Made by a program: the position numbers and the translations under genes
The notes under the pieces: generated by a model
The model's database searches: none
Told to the model about the DNA's origin: nothing
What the model saw: the letters and a program-made list of their open reading frames with translations, nothing else
Part shown: positions 23,860-36,600 of the stretch, one piece after another
How positions within the stretch are numbered: position 1 is the stretch's first letter
How the letters are laid out: each line of letters starts with the position of its first letter
DNA from: an uncultured Eggerthellaceae bacterium
GTDB lineage: Bacteria > Actinomycetota > Coriobacteriia > Coriobacteriales > Eggerthellaceae
Reading direction: 5' to 3'
NCBI GenBank assembly: GCA_934648845.1
Contig: CAKUFS010000008.1
Location: forward strand, 1-64,000
Length of the DNA: 64,000 nucleotides

Positions 23860-25008
23860 CTATCCCAGAGAGCTTCCTGTCACCGAACCCGAAGTAGTCT
23901 GCAACGTGCTGGGATCGCCGCCGGCTTCCACAATCTTCATCATTTCCGCCAGGCCTTGAGTATCGCAAATAACATAGGAAACGCCGTCGATGTACGCCGT
24001 AGTAGAAGGCACCATTGCCGAATACATGGTGAAGCCGTCCTTGAACGACATGGCCAAACCCAGGATGTCCATAAGCGACATATCAGTATCAACGCACTTC
24101 GCGCCAGAACGGATGGCCTGTTGCATAGCGGCCGGATCAAGCGCGAGCACCTTATCCACCACTGCCTTAATCAAAAGGCGCTGGTTCGAAGTACGCGTGA
24201 AGTCGCCATCGGCATAAGCACGGCTGCGGGCAAAACCCAACGCATCCCAGCCGCTCAGCGTCTGATAACCCGGCTGAATTTCAACCCAGGCATCGGCGTC
24301 GTTGATGTAGTACGGAACATCAACTTCCACGCCGCCAATAGAATCAACCAGGTCCATTACACCATCGAAGCCGATTTCCACGTAGTGCGAAATCTCAACG
24401 CCACACAGCTTGGAAGCCTCACGAATTGCTCCCGCAACGCCGCCGTACGAACGCGCCGCGTTGAACTTCTGCGTTCCATACCCGCTGAGCTCGATCTTCG
24501 TGTCGCGCGGAATGGACACCATGGTCACCACTTTATTCACCGGGTCAACACGCGTCAAAATGTTCGTGTCGGATCGAGAACCCGTGAAGTCATCGGCATC
24601 ACGCGAGTCCGAACCTAACAGCAGCACGTAAAATACCTCGTTGAAGCTGTTGCCCTTTGCAAGCGCTTCTTGGATTTCCATCTCTTCTTCCGAAGTATGG
24701 TTGCCGCCCAAGTCGCTGTTGACTTCATTGAAAAACACGAAGGCGTAAGCGCCCACGCCAAGAAGGGCAACCACGAACACGGAAAGGATAGCCAGGGCAA
24801 CTTTTTTGCCGCGCGTACCTTTTTTCGCACGCTTGTGGGAGTAGTTCTGCGTGTTGTCGCGGGAATACGACTCCAGGATTTCCTCTTTTTTACGCGCGTA
24901 CACTTCCGAATTGCGCGAATAACGACTCATGGGATCGTCGGTATGGGCAGAAAGCTGGCTGCCAAGATAATCGGCTTCCTGCTCTCTGCGTTTTCTTCCA
25001 AACGCCAT
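23860..25008 (-). CDS. LCP (LytR-CpsA-Psr) family protein
   Basis: 382 aa. A charged cytoplasmic N-terminus of about 65 residues precedes one membrane helix (about 69-91). The LCP domain follows: VLLLGSDSRDAD, GSRSDTNILTRVDP, VTMVSIPRDTKIEL, and the arginine-rich GWDALGFARSRAYADGDFTRT region that binds the polyprenyl phosphate. LCP enzymes transfer glycopolymers from lipid carriers to peptidoglycan outside the membrane. A Ser/Thr/Gly tail ends the protein. Site AAGGAGCTTGC precedes the ATG. It appears monocistronic. Confidence 0.94.
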   Translation of the reverse strand: MAFGRKRREQEADYLGSQLSAHTDDPMSRYSRNSEVYARKKEEILESYSRDNTQNYSHKRAKKGTRGKKVALAILSVFVVALLGVGAYAFVFFNEVNSDLGGNHTSEEEMEIQEALAKGNSFNEVFYVLLLGSDSRDADDFTGSRSDTNILTRVDPVNKVVTMVSIPRDTKIELSGYGTQKFNAARSYGGVAGAIREASKLCGVEISHYVEIGFDGVMDLVDSIGGVEVDVPYYINDADAWVEIQPGYQTLSGWDALGFARSRAYADGDFTRTSNQRLLIKAVVDKVLALDPAAMQQAIRSGAKCVDTDMSLMDILGLAMSFKDGFTMYSAMVPSTTAYIDGVSYVICDTQGLAEMMKIVEAGGDPSTLQTTSGSVTGSSLG

Positions 25009-25406
25009 GCAAGCTCCTTAACGCCCCATCAGGGGAAAGTTTATTTATATTTGAATCAGTGGCTTTGTTGCCAATTCAACCAAGTTTAATATTTTATCAG
25101 CGGTTGCTTGCAATGGGTAAAACTCAACGTCATTCACATATTTTTGTACTTTTTTGCGCCGCCGCGCTGTTCGAAGGCGGTACGATTCCGTCACGGAAAA
25201 GGAACTGCTACACAGTGGAATGTAAAGCGCGAATTAATGCTGAAGAGATCGGTACGCTCGGCAGCCTCATAAGCCCAGAAGAACCACGAAGAGCCGCCCG
25301 CAAGCGACCCTTCGAGTAATTCTTCTATTCTAGCAATTCCTGCAGCAGCCTTGTTGGCGGTTCGAACGCAGCGTCACCTCCAAAATTGCCGCTGCTGCTA
25401 CCACTC
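25009..25406. other. intergenic region upstream of the LCP gene
   Basis: 398 bp, AT-rich near the LCP start (25030-25110) and so probably its promoter region. A small CCCC-ATCA-GGGG hairpin lies at about 25024-25035. No gene, RNA or longer repeat seen. Confidence 0.4.
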
Positions 25407-26645
25407 CTAGTAGCGGTTATCGTAAATGCGGCGCGCCTTCTTCTCGGAACGCGGAAGTTCGCCAATGGCAACGCCCTTCGCCACGGGAGTCATGTTCAAC
25501 TTTGCCTTGAACAGAGCAGCGAGCTGCTTTTCGACCTTTTCGCGCTCTTCGCCCGTTGCCGCGGTCTCAAAGAAGAACGTCAGAATGTCGCGACCGTTCA
25601 AGTGATCGATCATAATCTGGTACTCGGAGGAAGCGCCATCGGTGAACGCCAGGATTTCCTCGAACTGAGCAGGGAACATGTTCACACCCTTCACCTTCAC
25701 CATGTCGTCGGTGCGGCCGGTGATGATGTCGATGCGCGGATGCTCGTTGTGCCCGCAGGGGCAGTCTTCCAACACGAAACGGCTCAAGTCGTGCGTGCGG
25801 AAGCGGATGAGCGGCGCGCCTTCCTTTTGCAGCGTGGTCAGGACAATCTCGCCCTCCTCGCCATCGGGAACGGGCTCGCCTGTATTCGGGTCCACAATCT
25901 CCACGTACACGTAATCGCTCCAAATGTGCATAGCGCTGTCTGCCTGGCAGTTAATGCCAATGCCCGGGCCGTAAATTTCGGTCAAGCCGTAAATGTCGAA
26001 CAGCTCAACGCCCAGCTCGTTCGCAATACGCGCGCGCATCTTTTCGCCCCAACGCTCGGAGCCAATAACGCCCTTGCGCAGCTTGATCTTGTCGCCAATG
26101 CCGCGCTTGGCAATCTCTTCTGCCAGCAGCAGCGCATACGAGCTGGTGGCGCACAGAACGGTGGAACCCAAATCCTGCATCATCTGCAGTTGCTTATCGG
26201 TGTTGCCAGGACCCATGGGGATTGCCATGGCGCCCAGGCGCTCGCAGCCCAGCTGGAAACCAATGCCAGCCGTCCACAGGCCGTAACCAGGGGTGATATG
26301 AATGCGATCTTCGGGAGTGATACCCGCATACTGATAGCAACGAGCGAACATGGTTGCCCAGTCGTCAACGTCTTTCGCCGTGTAAGGAATAATGACCGGC
26401 GTGCCCGTTGTGCCTGATGAGCTGTGGATACGCACGATTTTTTCGGGCGGTACCGCGGCAATTCCCAGCGGATATGCCTCGCGAAGGTCAGCTTTGTCGG
26501 TGAAGGGAAGCTTGCGGAAGTCATCCATGGTGCGGATGTCGCTCAAATCGAAGTCGGCGAACTTCTTCGCGTAGAAAGCGGAGTTCTCTTTGAGCGTGGC
26601 GAATTGCGCAGTGACACGAGTCCACTGCTCTTTGGACATGTCCAT
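25407..26645 (-). CDS. phenylacetate--CoA ligase-type AMP-forming enzyme
   Basis: 412 aa. ANL-superfamily motifs of the PaaK branch: the P-loop-like IHSSSGTTGTPVIIPYT, the YGLTEIYGPGI adenylation motif, RFRTHDLSRF, CPCGHNEHPRID, and TGRTDDMVKVKGVNMFP with the hinge. It forms an aryl-acetyl-CoA from ATP, CoA and an aromatic acid. No phenylacetate-degradation or indolepyruvate oxidoreductase genes lie beside it; in anaerobes such orphan ligases are often linked to aromatic amino acid fermentation. Start set by an AGAGGAAAAC site; an alternative ATG lies two codons in. Confidence 0.92.
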   Translation of the reverse strand: MDMSKEQWTRVTAQFATLKENSAFYAKKFADFDLSDIRTMDDFRKLPFTDKADLREAYPLGIAAVPPEKIVRIHSSSGTTGTPVIIPYTAKDVDDWATMFARCYQYAGITPEDRIHITPGYGLWTAGIGFQLGCERLGAMAIPMGPGNTDKQLQMMQDLGSTVLCATSSYALLLAEEIAKRGIGDKIKLRKGVIGSERWGEKMRARIANELGVELFDIYGLTEIYGPGIGINCQADSAMHIWSDYVYVEIVDPNTGEPVPDGEEGEIVLTTLQKEGAPLIRFRTHDLSRFVLEDCPCGHNEHPRIDIITGRTDDMVKVKGVNMFPAQFEEILAFTDGASSEYQIMIDHLNGRDILTFFFETAATGEEREKVEKQLAALFKAKLNMTPVAKGVAIGELPRSEKKARRIYDNRY

Positions 26646-27110
26646 GTTTTCCTCTTTTCAATTGCGATGCGAGCAAGCTTGAGGATCTGGCTTGCCACGC
26701 ACCTGGGTTTTCTGCGGTTTCCTGTTTACCGCGAACATGTCGTTCATTGTACGCCGCGCATGACGCTTTGAACAGCTGGAATGTTATTTATTTCGACGAA
26801 GGTGCGCAAGGGCGGAAAACGGGCACCCAAAGGAAAGGCGAAGGGGCGCGCGAAGGGGCCGCGGTGGCGCAGGTGCGCCGAGCCGCGGCGCGTGGCAGGG
26901 CACACGAAAAGGCCGCACACCTCAAGGACGAATCGGCGCAACGGCGATGCAGGCATAAAAATCGACCCCGGACATTTGCCCAGGGCCGATTCGAACGTAC
27001 TCTTTGCGCAGCTACCTGCGCTTTCAGCACAATCCCAGCGTGGTATCGGCGCGTCTCATTACCGCAGAACGAACAAGCACCTTATCACCTGCGCTTTCAG
27101 AACGCACGCA
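26646..27110. other. GC-rich intergenic region
   Basis: 465 bp between the phenylacetate-CoA ligase and the 166-aa membrane protein gene. It contains a minus-strand terminator (26955-26992) and otherwise only frames without coding character. Confidence 0.4.
26955..26992 (-). terminator. terminator of the giant surface protein locus
   Basis: ATCGACCCCGG (26961-26971) and CCAGGGCCGAT (26980-26990) form an 11-bp stem with one G-U and one mismatch, followed on the minus strand by TTTTTATG. It lies about 120 bases past the stop of the 166-aa gene, the last gene of that unit. Confidence 0.75.
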
Positions 27111-27611
27111 CTATGCAAGCAGCGCCACAAGCTCTTCCTTGGAAGCAAACGGCTTCGCTTCCGCGCCAGGGATGGCCAAACACACTTCGCCTTCCCACGT
27201 AGGCTGCGCATTTTCGCCTTCTGCCGGCTTGTACGTCTTGGTGCGCACAACCGTCTTAATGGCGGCTTTCGTTTCGTCCTCAAGAGACGCGTTCGTGAAA
27301 TCGTACTTCAGGTTCGCAATGGTGCGCTCGATAGCGTCCACCGTTCCCTGCCCCGAAAGGCCCACGGTGCCGGCTTCGCTGTTGAACAGGAAGCCGGTGC
27401 CTACATACGTCGTGCGAATCTTTTCGCGGCGCGTCTGCTCCACTTTGGCAACGCCTGCGATCAGCGCCACGATCACCACCCACCAAACAATGGAGATGAC
27501 CAGGTCAAGCGGGCTGTCAATCTGGTTGAAGCCCAGGAAGTACCACAGCCACAGCAAGAAAATGGAAAGAACAGCGGCAATTGCAAAAACAATGACGTTT
27601 GACTTTTTCAT
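27111..27611 (-). CDS. hypothetical two-TM membrane protein downstream of the giant surface protein
   Basis: 166 aa. Two hydrophobic helices near the N-terminus (about residues 5-27 and 34-54) are followed by a soluble domain rich in charged residues (KVEQTRREKIRTTYVGTGFL, GLSGQGTVDAIERTIANLKY). No known family was recognised. It starts 17 bases after the stop of the 5,445-codon gene with a strong GGAAAGGAGG site, so it is made from the same transcript and may assist export, anchoring or assembly of the giant protein. The C-terminus ends in a short KEELVALLA helix. Confidence 0.7.
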   Translation of the reverse strand: MKKSNVIVFAIAAVLSIFLLWLWYFLGFNQIDSPLDLVISIVWWVVIVALIAGVAKVEQTRREKIRTTYVGTGFLFNSEAGTVGLSGQGTVDAIERTIANLKYDFTNASLEDETKAAIKTVVRTKTYKPAEGENAQPTWEGEVCLAIPGAEAKPFASKEELVALLA

Positions 27612-27628
27612 GACTATTCCTCCTTTCC

Positions 27629-30600
27629 TTATTCGGCGTCGGTTGCTACGGGCTTGGCAGCTTCAGCTTCGGGCTTGGGCTCTGCCTCTACTTCAGGTTC
27701 GGTCGCAGCTTCGGGCTTAGCCGCAGGAGCCGCACCCGTGAGTTCCTTGTCAAGCGCGGCCACGTCATCGGCGAACTTCTTGCGACGAACCGCCGTGCCA
27801 ATACCGTAAATCAGCGTGAGCAAAATGCCCAGAAGCATGAGCCAATGCACCCAGCACGAATGACCATCGTGCGTTGCCAGCGGCGTGGGGTTGTCGTCGA
27901 TGACTTCGGTGCTTACCTTCGTGCTAACCTCACTCGTGTCGGTAGCCATTGGCGTGTTGGAGTCACCCGGCGTTGTACCCGTGCCCGTTACCATATTGAC
28001 CACCGCACCGGCTGCAACGTCTTTCTCCGTCACCGTGTACGTGTAGTCGATGTCCTGAGAAGCACCCGGCGCCAAGCGCTCGATTGCCTCAAGCGGCACC
28101 AACGTGTCGTTCAAACCGATGTTCGTGAGCTCAACGTTGCCCGTGTTCGTCACGGTTACGCGGTAGGCAATCTTCTCACCCAGAACGTAGGTTTCACCAT
28201 TCTCAGGCTTGCTCGTAATAACCTTGTTCACGTTCACGCCCGATACCGGCGTTACCGTGGTCGTGGTCTCCTGAGCAGGCGTTACCGTGGTCGGGTCGTT
28301 CGTCGGGTTATCAGCCGTGCCGGTTACCGCATTCACCACGGAACCAGCTGCCATATCCGCAACCGTCACGGTGTACGTAGTGGTAAAGCTACGGGAATCA
28401 CCCGGCGTCAGCTGATCAATGTTCCAACGGTCGCCCGTCAGCGAGTCGTCAACCACGATATTCGTCAAAAGCGACGTACCGCTATTCGTTGCGGTGACTG
28501 TGTAGGTAATAACATCGCCCGCAACAGCGCCCGACGTAACGTCAGCGGTCTTCGTAAGAACCAGAGCAGGAATCTGCGTCTCAACAGGAATGATAATGTC
28601 ATCTTCCCCATCGGGCTCGGGATTCTTCGGGTCTTCCGTGTCACCCTTCGCCACGGCAACATTCGTCACGTAACCGCGGTTGGAGTCGGCCTGCGTTACC
28701 GTGTAATCTTCAGTGAACGTCACGGTCTGCTGCGGAGCAAGCGTCTGAATGGTCCATTCCTTATCCAGCAGCTCGTCGGTCACCACAACATTACGAATGC
28801 TGATGTTGCCATCGTTGTGAGCCGTAATGGTGTACATAATGACATCGCCCATCTTCACAACGGTGCCCGCCGCAACGTTGGACGTCTTGTTCACCACAAG
28901 GTTCGCGTAAGGCTTCGTGGGCGTGACTTTATCGGTTGCTGTCCAGCTCATATCGCCGAACTTCGCAGTCACAACGTTCTCAATTTCGCCTGCCAAAAGA
29001 TCGCTTTCCGTAACAACATGCGTTGCGGTCACGGTCTTCTCCTGGCCCGGCGCCAAGTCGAACGTTGTTTCGCTCAGCTCATAGCCTTCCTTCTCTTCCA
29101 GCGTAATGGTCTTTGTTTCGTTGTAAATGTTCTTCACCGTAATGTCGAACGTGATGGTCTTGCCCAAGTCGGTCGCGGCGGTTCCATCAATGCGACCGTC
29201 GTGCGTCTTGTTCACCACTTCGTCATCGGGCACGTTCTGATCATCAATAACCAGCGCACCGTCAACAATGGCGAACGTAACCTTGGCGAAGTTACCGTTC
29301 GTGTTCTCAAAGTCGCTCGCCACAATGCCAACGGGATATGTGCCTACCAGCACGCCTTCGGCCGTCCACGCCGCGGTGGGCGTCTCGGCAACAGAAGTGG
29401 TCACATCGTAGAGCAGGTTGTTCGCTTCGATGCTCTTGTAACCAGTAATGCTGTGCTTTGCGGCATCGTAATGAACGGTGTCGCTCTTCTCGGTTACGGT
29501 AACCACCACTTCGGCGGCAACCGGCGTGATCTCCAGTGCGCCATCGACCACGACAAACGCGACTTCGGCGAAGTTGCTGTTCGTGTTGGCGAAGTCTTCG
29601 GGCGCAATGCCTACGGGGTACATGCCGGCATTCGTGCCGGCAGCAGTCCATGCAGCGGTCGGCGTTTCAGCCACGGAGGTCGCCACGTTGTACAGCGGGT
29701 TATCAGCCACGATGCTCTTGTAGCCGGTAATGCTGTGCTCGTTGCTGTCATACTCAACGGTGTCGGACTTCTCGGTCACGGTTACCGTCACCTTGCCAGC
29801 AACGGGAGTAATGGTCTGGAAACCATCGGTCACCACAAACGTCACAGTGCTGAAGTTCGGGTTCGTGTTGCTGAACTGGTCGGCTGCCAGGCCCATGTCG
29901 GTCGTACCGGCATCCGTGCGCGTTGCGGTTGCCGCGCCCGTGAACTGGATGTTCGCGGTCACGTCGTAGAGCGGCGTGCTTGCGGTGGCAACGTAGCCTT
30001 CCACCGTGTGGGCGTTGCCGTCGTACTCGGTGGTATTGCTGTTGCCCACAATTTCAACCGTGGCTTCAATCGGGTTGATGGTCACAAAGCCATCGGTCAC
30101 CACGAACGTTACATCCGTGAAGTTGGCGTCCGTGTTGTAGAACTGGTCGGCAGCCAGGCCCATGTTGGTCGTGCCCGCATCCGTGCGCGTGGCGGTTGCC
30201 GCACCGGCAAAGCGGATGGTGTCCACCTTGTACAGCGGGGTATCAGCCGTTGCAACATAGCCTTCGGCCGTGTGGACCATACCGTCGTAATCGGTGGTCA
30301 CGTTATTGCCCACAATGGTCACGGTTGCGGTAATCGGATCGATCTTCTGCCAGCCGTCGGTCACCACGAACGTGACGGTGCTGAAATTCGGGTTCGTGTT
30401 GCTGAACTGGTCCGCTGCCAGGCCCATGTTCGTGGTGCCTGCATCCGTGCGCGTGGCGGTTGCCGCGCCCGTGAACTGGATGTTCGCGGTCACGTCGTAG
30501 AGCGGCGTGCTTGCGGTGGCAACATAGCCTTCCACCGTGTGGGCGTTGCCGTCGTAATCGTTCGTGGCGGTATTGCCAACAACGGTCACGGTAGCGGCAA

Positions 30601-33600
30601 TCGGATCAACCTTCACATAACCATCGGTCACGTTAAATACAACGGTCTCGAAGTTATCGTTGTTGTTGACGAACATGCCCGAAGTCAGGCCCATGTTCGT
30701 GGTGCCGGCATCGGTGCGCGCCGCCGCAGCCGTACCCGTGAACGTAAAGTCGTTCTCGGTATACAGCGGTGTGTCAATGGAGACGGTGTAACCATCAACC
30801 GCATGCTCCTTGCCGTCGTAATCCGCCGTTACGGTATTGCCCACGATGGTCACCACGGCGGTTGTCTTGCCAATAGCCTGGAAGCCATCGGTCACCACAA
30901 ACGTCACGTCGAAGTTGCCGTTCGTGTTGCTGAACTGGTTGTTCGTCAAGTTCATGTATGTTGTGCCCGCATTAGTGCGGGTCGCGGTCGCCTCGCCCGT
31001 GAACTTGATGTTCGCGGCGGTGTCGTACAGGTCGCTGTCCGCCGTGGCGACGTAGCCCTTAACCGTGTGGGCGTTGCCGTCGTACTCGGCGGTATCGTTG
31101 TTGCCCACGATGGTCACGGTTACTGCCAGCGGATCGATCTTCATCCAGCCGTCGATCACGTTGAACGCAACGTTCGCGAAGTTGTCGTTCGCGTTGCTAA
31201 CCTGGTCGGCAGCCAAGCCCATGTCGGTCGTGCCGGCATTCGTGCGCGCCGCAATGGCGTCGCCCGCGAACGTGAAGTCGTCTGCGGTGTACAGCGGGTT
31301 GCTAATGCCCGTTACCTGGTAGCCGGTAATCTCATGCTCTTCGCCATCGAACGTCTTCGTGTCGGTGTTGCCCACGATGGTCACGGTCACTTCGGCGGCC
31401 ACCGGCGTAATGGCCTGGAAGCCGTCGGTCACGGTGAACGTCACGGTGAAGTTGCCGTTCGTGTTCGCGAATTGCTCGGCAGCAAGGTCCATGTTCGTGG
31501 TTCCGGCGTTGGTGCGCGTTGCGGTCGCATCGCCCGTGAACTTGATGTTCGCGGCGGTGTCGTACAGGTCGCTGTCCGCCGTGGCAACGTAGCCCTCAAC
31601 CGTGTGGGCGTTGCCGTCGTACTCGGCGGTGTCGTTGTTGCCCACGATGGCAACCTCAACCGCCAGCGGGTCGATCTTCATCCAGCCATCGGTCACCACG
31701 AACTTCACATCGGCGAAGTTCGGGTTCGTGTTGCTGAACTGGTCTTCTGCCAGACCCATGTTCGTGGTGCCAGCATTGGTGCGCGTTGCGTTCGCTGCAC
31801 CGGCAAACGTGAAGTCAGCTTCAGTGTACAGCGGGCTGCTCGTGGTCACGGTGTAACCCGTTGCCGTGTGAGCCGCGCCGTCGAACGTCTTCGTATCGGT
31901 GTTGCCCACGATGGTCACAACAACCTGCGCAGCCACCGGCGTGATGGTCTGGTAGCCGTCGGTCACGATGAACGTCACGGTGCTGAAGTTCGGGTTGTTG
32001 TTCGCGAACTGAGCAGCAGCCAAGTTCATATTCGTTGTACCAATTTCGGTGCGCTCGGCAACCGCCGTACCCGTAAACTCGATATTGGCGTTCACGTCGT
32101 AGAGCGCGCTTGCTGCCGTGGCAACGTAGCCCTCAACCGTGTGGGTGTTGCCATCGTACTCGGTGGTATTGGTGTTGCCAACGATCGTTACCGTTGTCGC
32201 AATGGGATTCACCTTCGCGAAACCATCGATCACGGTAAACGTTACGTCAAAGTTCGCGTTCGTGTTCGCGAACTGCTCGGCGGCCAGACCCATGCTCGTG
32301 GTGCCAGCGTCCGTGCGGGTCGCAGTCGCATCGCCCGTGAACTGGATGTTCGCGGCGGTGTCGTACAGCGCGCTTGTTGCGGTTGCAACATAACCTGTTG
32401 CCGTGTGAACCGTACCGTCATAATCGGCGGTAACGCTATTGCCCGTAACAGTTACGATCACCGCCAGCGGCTCGATCTTCATCCAGCCGTCGGTCACCAC
32501 GAACTTCACGTCGGCAAAGTTCGGGTTCTTGCTGCTGAACTGGTCTTCTGCTAGACCCATGTAGGTGGTGCCCACCTCAGTGCGCGATGCAGTTGACGTA
32601 CCCGTGAATGTAATGTCATCCGGAGTATACAGCGGGTTATCGATACCCACCGCATAACCAGCCGCAATGTGCTCAGTACCGTCGTACGTCTTCGTAATCT
32701 TGCTGCCGTTGATGGTCACCGTCACTTCGGCGGCAACCGGCGTGATGGTCTGGTAACCATCGGTCACGGTGAACGTCACGGTGAAGTTGTCGTTCGCGTT
32801 CACGAACTGCTCGGGGGTCAGACCCATGTTCGTGGTGCCTGCATCCGTGCGCGTCGCGGTTGCCGCGCCCGTGAACTTGATGTTCGCAGCGGTATCGTAC
32901 AGGTCGCTGTTCGCCGTGGCGACGTAGCCTTCGACCGTGTGGGCGTTGCCGTCGTATTCGGTCGTGTCGTTGTTGCCCGCGATGGCGACCTCAACCGCCA
33001 ACGGCGTGATGGTCTGGTAGCCGTCGGTCACGTTGAACATAACGTTCTTGAAGTTCGCGTTGTTGTTCGTGAACTGGCTGGCAGCCAGGCCCATGTTCGT
33101 GGTGCCCGCATCGGTGCGAGCCGCTTCAGCCGCACCCGTGAACGTAAAGTCGTCCTGCGTGTACAGCCTGCTGGAAATGTTCGTCACCTGGTAGCCGGTC
33201 ACCGTGTGCTCGGTTCCATCGTACGTGTCCGTGGCGTGGTTGCCCACGATGGTCACTACCACGTCGATGGCGCCGATGGCCTGGTAGCCGTCAGTCACCA
33301 CGAACGTCACGTTTGCGAAGTTCGCGCTCGTATTTGCGAAATCGGCGGCCGTCATGCCCATGTACGTCGTGCCGTTATCGGTGCGAGCGGCAGTTGCATC
33401 ACCCGAGAACGCGAAGTCGCCTTCGGTGTACAGCGGATTGCTGATGTCCGTTACCTGATAGCCGGTGACAATGTGCTCTTCGCCGTCGTAATCGTTCGTG
33501 GCGCTGTTGCCCACAATGGTCACCGTCACTTCGGCGGCAACCGGCGTGATGGTCTGGAAGCCGTCCGTCACGGTGAACGTCACGGTGAAGTTGTCGTTCG

Positions 33601-36600
33601 CGTTCACGAACTGCTCGGGGGTCAGGCCCATGTTCGTGGTGCCTGCATCCGTGCGCGTCGCGGTTGCCGCGCCCGTGAACTTGATGTTCGCAGCGGTATC
33701 GTACAGGTCGCTGCTCGCCGTGGCGGTGTAACCCTCAACCGTGTGGGCGTTGCCATCGTACTCGGTGACGTCATTCGCACCCTCAACGGTCACTTCAACG
33801 GCCAGCGGGTCGATCTTCATCCAGCCGTCGGTTATCACGAACTTCACGTTCGTAAAGTTCGGGTTCTTGTTGCTGAACTGGTCTTCCGCCAGACCCATAT
33901 TAGTCGTACCCACATTGGTGCGCTGCGCAGTGGACGTACCCGTGAATGCAATGTCATCCGGAGTATACAGCGGGTTATCGATGCCCACCGCATAACCAGC
34001 CGCAATGTGCTCAGTACCGTCGTACGTCTTCGTAATCTTGCTGCCATTAATAGTAACGGTCACAGAAATGGGGTTCACCTTCGCGAAACCGTCGGTCACT
34101 ACGAACGTGACCTTGCTGAAGTTCGCATTCTGGTTAGCGAACTGATTCGCAGCCAGACCCATGTTGGTCGTGCCCGCGTCCGTGCGCTCGGCAGTCGCCG
34201 TGCCCGTGAACAGAATGTCAGCGTTCACGTCGTACAGCGCACTTGCAGCCGTGGCCGCATAACCCGTAGCCGTGTGAACTTCGCCATCGTAATCCGTCGT
34301 CACGGTGTTGCCCACAATAGTAACGGTCGTCTCAATGGGATTCACTTTCACGAAGCCGTCGGTCACTACGAACGTTACGTTCTTGAAGTTCGGATTCGTA
34401 TTCGTAAACTGGCTGGCAGCCAGGCCCATATTCGTGGTACCTGCATCGGTACGCGCGGCAGATGCCGTGCCCGCGAACGTGAAGTCGGTAGCCACGTTGT
34501 ACAAATCGGTGTTTGCTTCGGCCACATAACCCGTAGCCGCGTGAACCTCACCATTGTAATCAGCCGTCACGGCATTGCCCATAATCGTGACAACAGCATC
34601 GATCTTTTCAATCTTCTGGAAGCCGTCGGTCACCACAAACGTAACGGTGAAATTATCGTTTCCGTTCGTGAACTGGGCAGAAGTGAGACCCATGTTCGTG
34701 GTGCCCGCATCCGTGCGCGCCGCAGTTGCCGCGCCCGTGAACTGGATGTTCGCGACGGTATCGTACAGCGAGCTGTCCGCCGTGGCGGTGTAGCCCTCAA
34801 CCGTGTGGGCTTCGCCGTCGTATTCGGTGGTGTTGCTGTTGCCCGCAATGTTCACGGTCACCGCCAGCGGATCGATCTTAACCCAGCCGTCGGTCACTAC
34901 GAACTTCACCTTCGCAAAGTTCGGGTTCACGTTGCTGAACTGGCCTTCTGCCAGACCCATGTAGGTCGTACCCACATCGGTGCGCTGCGCCATCGCAGTG
35001 CCCGTGAACGTAAAGTCAGCGTCGGTATACAGTGGGTTATCAATGCCCACCGTATAGCCGGTTGCACGGTGAGCCTCGCCGTCATAAGTCGTTGTGACCT
35101 TGTTGCCGTCAATGGTCACCATCACTTCGGCAGCCACCGGCGTGATGGTCTGGAAGCCGTCGGTCACGTTGAACGTCACATCGAAGTTGCCATTCGTGTT
35201 GCTGAACTGGTCGGCTGCCAGGCCCATATTCGTGGTGCCCGCATCGGTGCGGGTCGCGGTCGCTGTGCCCGTAAACTGGACGTTCGCGGCGGTATCGTAC
35301 AGCGCGCTTGTTGCCTCTGCAACGTAGCCTTCCACCGTGTGGGCGTTGCCGTCGTATTCGGTCGTGTCGCTGTTGCCCACAACGTTTACGGTTACTGCCA
35401 GCGGATCGACGGTCTGGTAACCATCGGTCACTACAAACGTTACGTTCTTAAAGTTCTCGTTCTTGTTCGTGAAGTCGTCAGCCTTCAAGCCCATGGGCGT
35501 CATGCCCGCATCGGTGCGCGCGGCAGTTGCCGTGCCGGCAAACGTGAAGTCTGCTTCGGTGTACAGCGTATTAGAAATGTTCGTAACCTGGTAGCCGGTC
35601 ACCGTATGCTCGGTTCCATCGTACGTCTTCGTGTCGCTGTTGCCCACGATGGTCACTACCACGTCGATAGCACCGATAGCCTGGAAGCCGTCGGTCACGA
35701 TGAACGTTACGTTCGCAAAGTTCGCACTCTTGTTCGCGAAGTCGGCAGCCGTCATGCCCATGTACGTTGTGCCATTTTCGGTACGCGTAGCGGTCGCATC
35801 GCCCGAGAACGCGAAGTCGCCTTCGGTGTACAGCGGGTTGCTCGTAGTCACGGTGTAGCCCGTCACGGTATGCGGCGCACCGTCGTATTCGGTGGTGTCG
35901 CTGTTGCCCACAATGTTCACGGTCACTTCAGCGGCAACGGGCGTAATGGTCTGGAAGCCGTCGATCACGATGAACGTCACGTCGAAGTTTGCATTCGCGT
36001 TCTCGAACTGCTCAACGGCCAGCCCCATGTTCGTGGTGCCGGCATCGGTGCGCGTCGCAGTCGCCTGGCCCGTGAACGCCACGTTCTCGTCAACGTTGTA
36101 CAGAGCGCTGTCGGCCGTGGCGGCGTAACCCTCAACTGTGTGGGCGTTTCCATCGTACTCAGTCGTGTCATTCGCGCCAACAATGGTCACTTCAACGTCC
36201 AGCGGATTGATCTTTATCCAGCCATCAGTCACCACGAACTTCACGTTTGCAAAGTTCGGATTCGTGTTAGCGAACTGGTCGGCCGTCATGCCCATATCCA
36301 TGGTGCCAACATCGAAACGCGTCGCCATCGCCATGCCCGAGAACGTAAAGTCGGCATCGGTATACAGCGGGTTGTCGATGCTCACCCAGTAGCCATTCGC
36401 TGTATGAGCGTTTCCATCGTACGTCTTCGTAATCTGGTTGCCGTTAATGGTCACCGTTACCTGATCGGTCACCGGCGTGATCTTCTGGAAACCGTCGGTC
36501 ACCTTGAACGTAACGCGGCTGAAGTTCTTGTTGTTGTTCGCGAATTGACCTGCGGCAAGACCCATGTCGGTCGTACCAACTTCGGTACGCGTTGCAGTCG

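Noticed and set aside
27629..27900. LPXTG sorting signal on the giant protein
   Set aside because: The C-terminus is a membrane helix followed by a 50-residue tail, and the last residues before the helix (NPTPLATHDGHSCW) contain no LPxTG-type motif.
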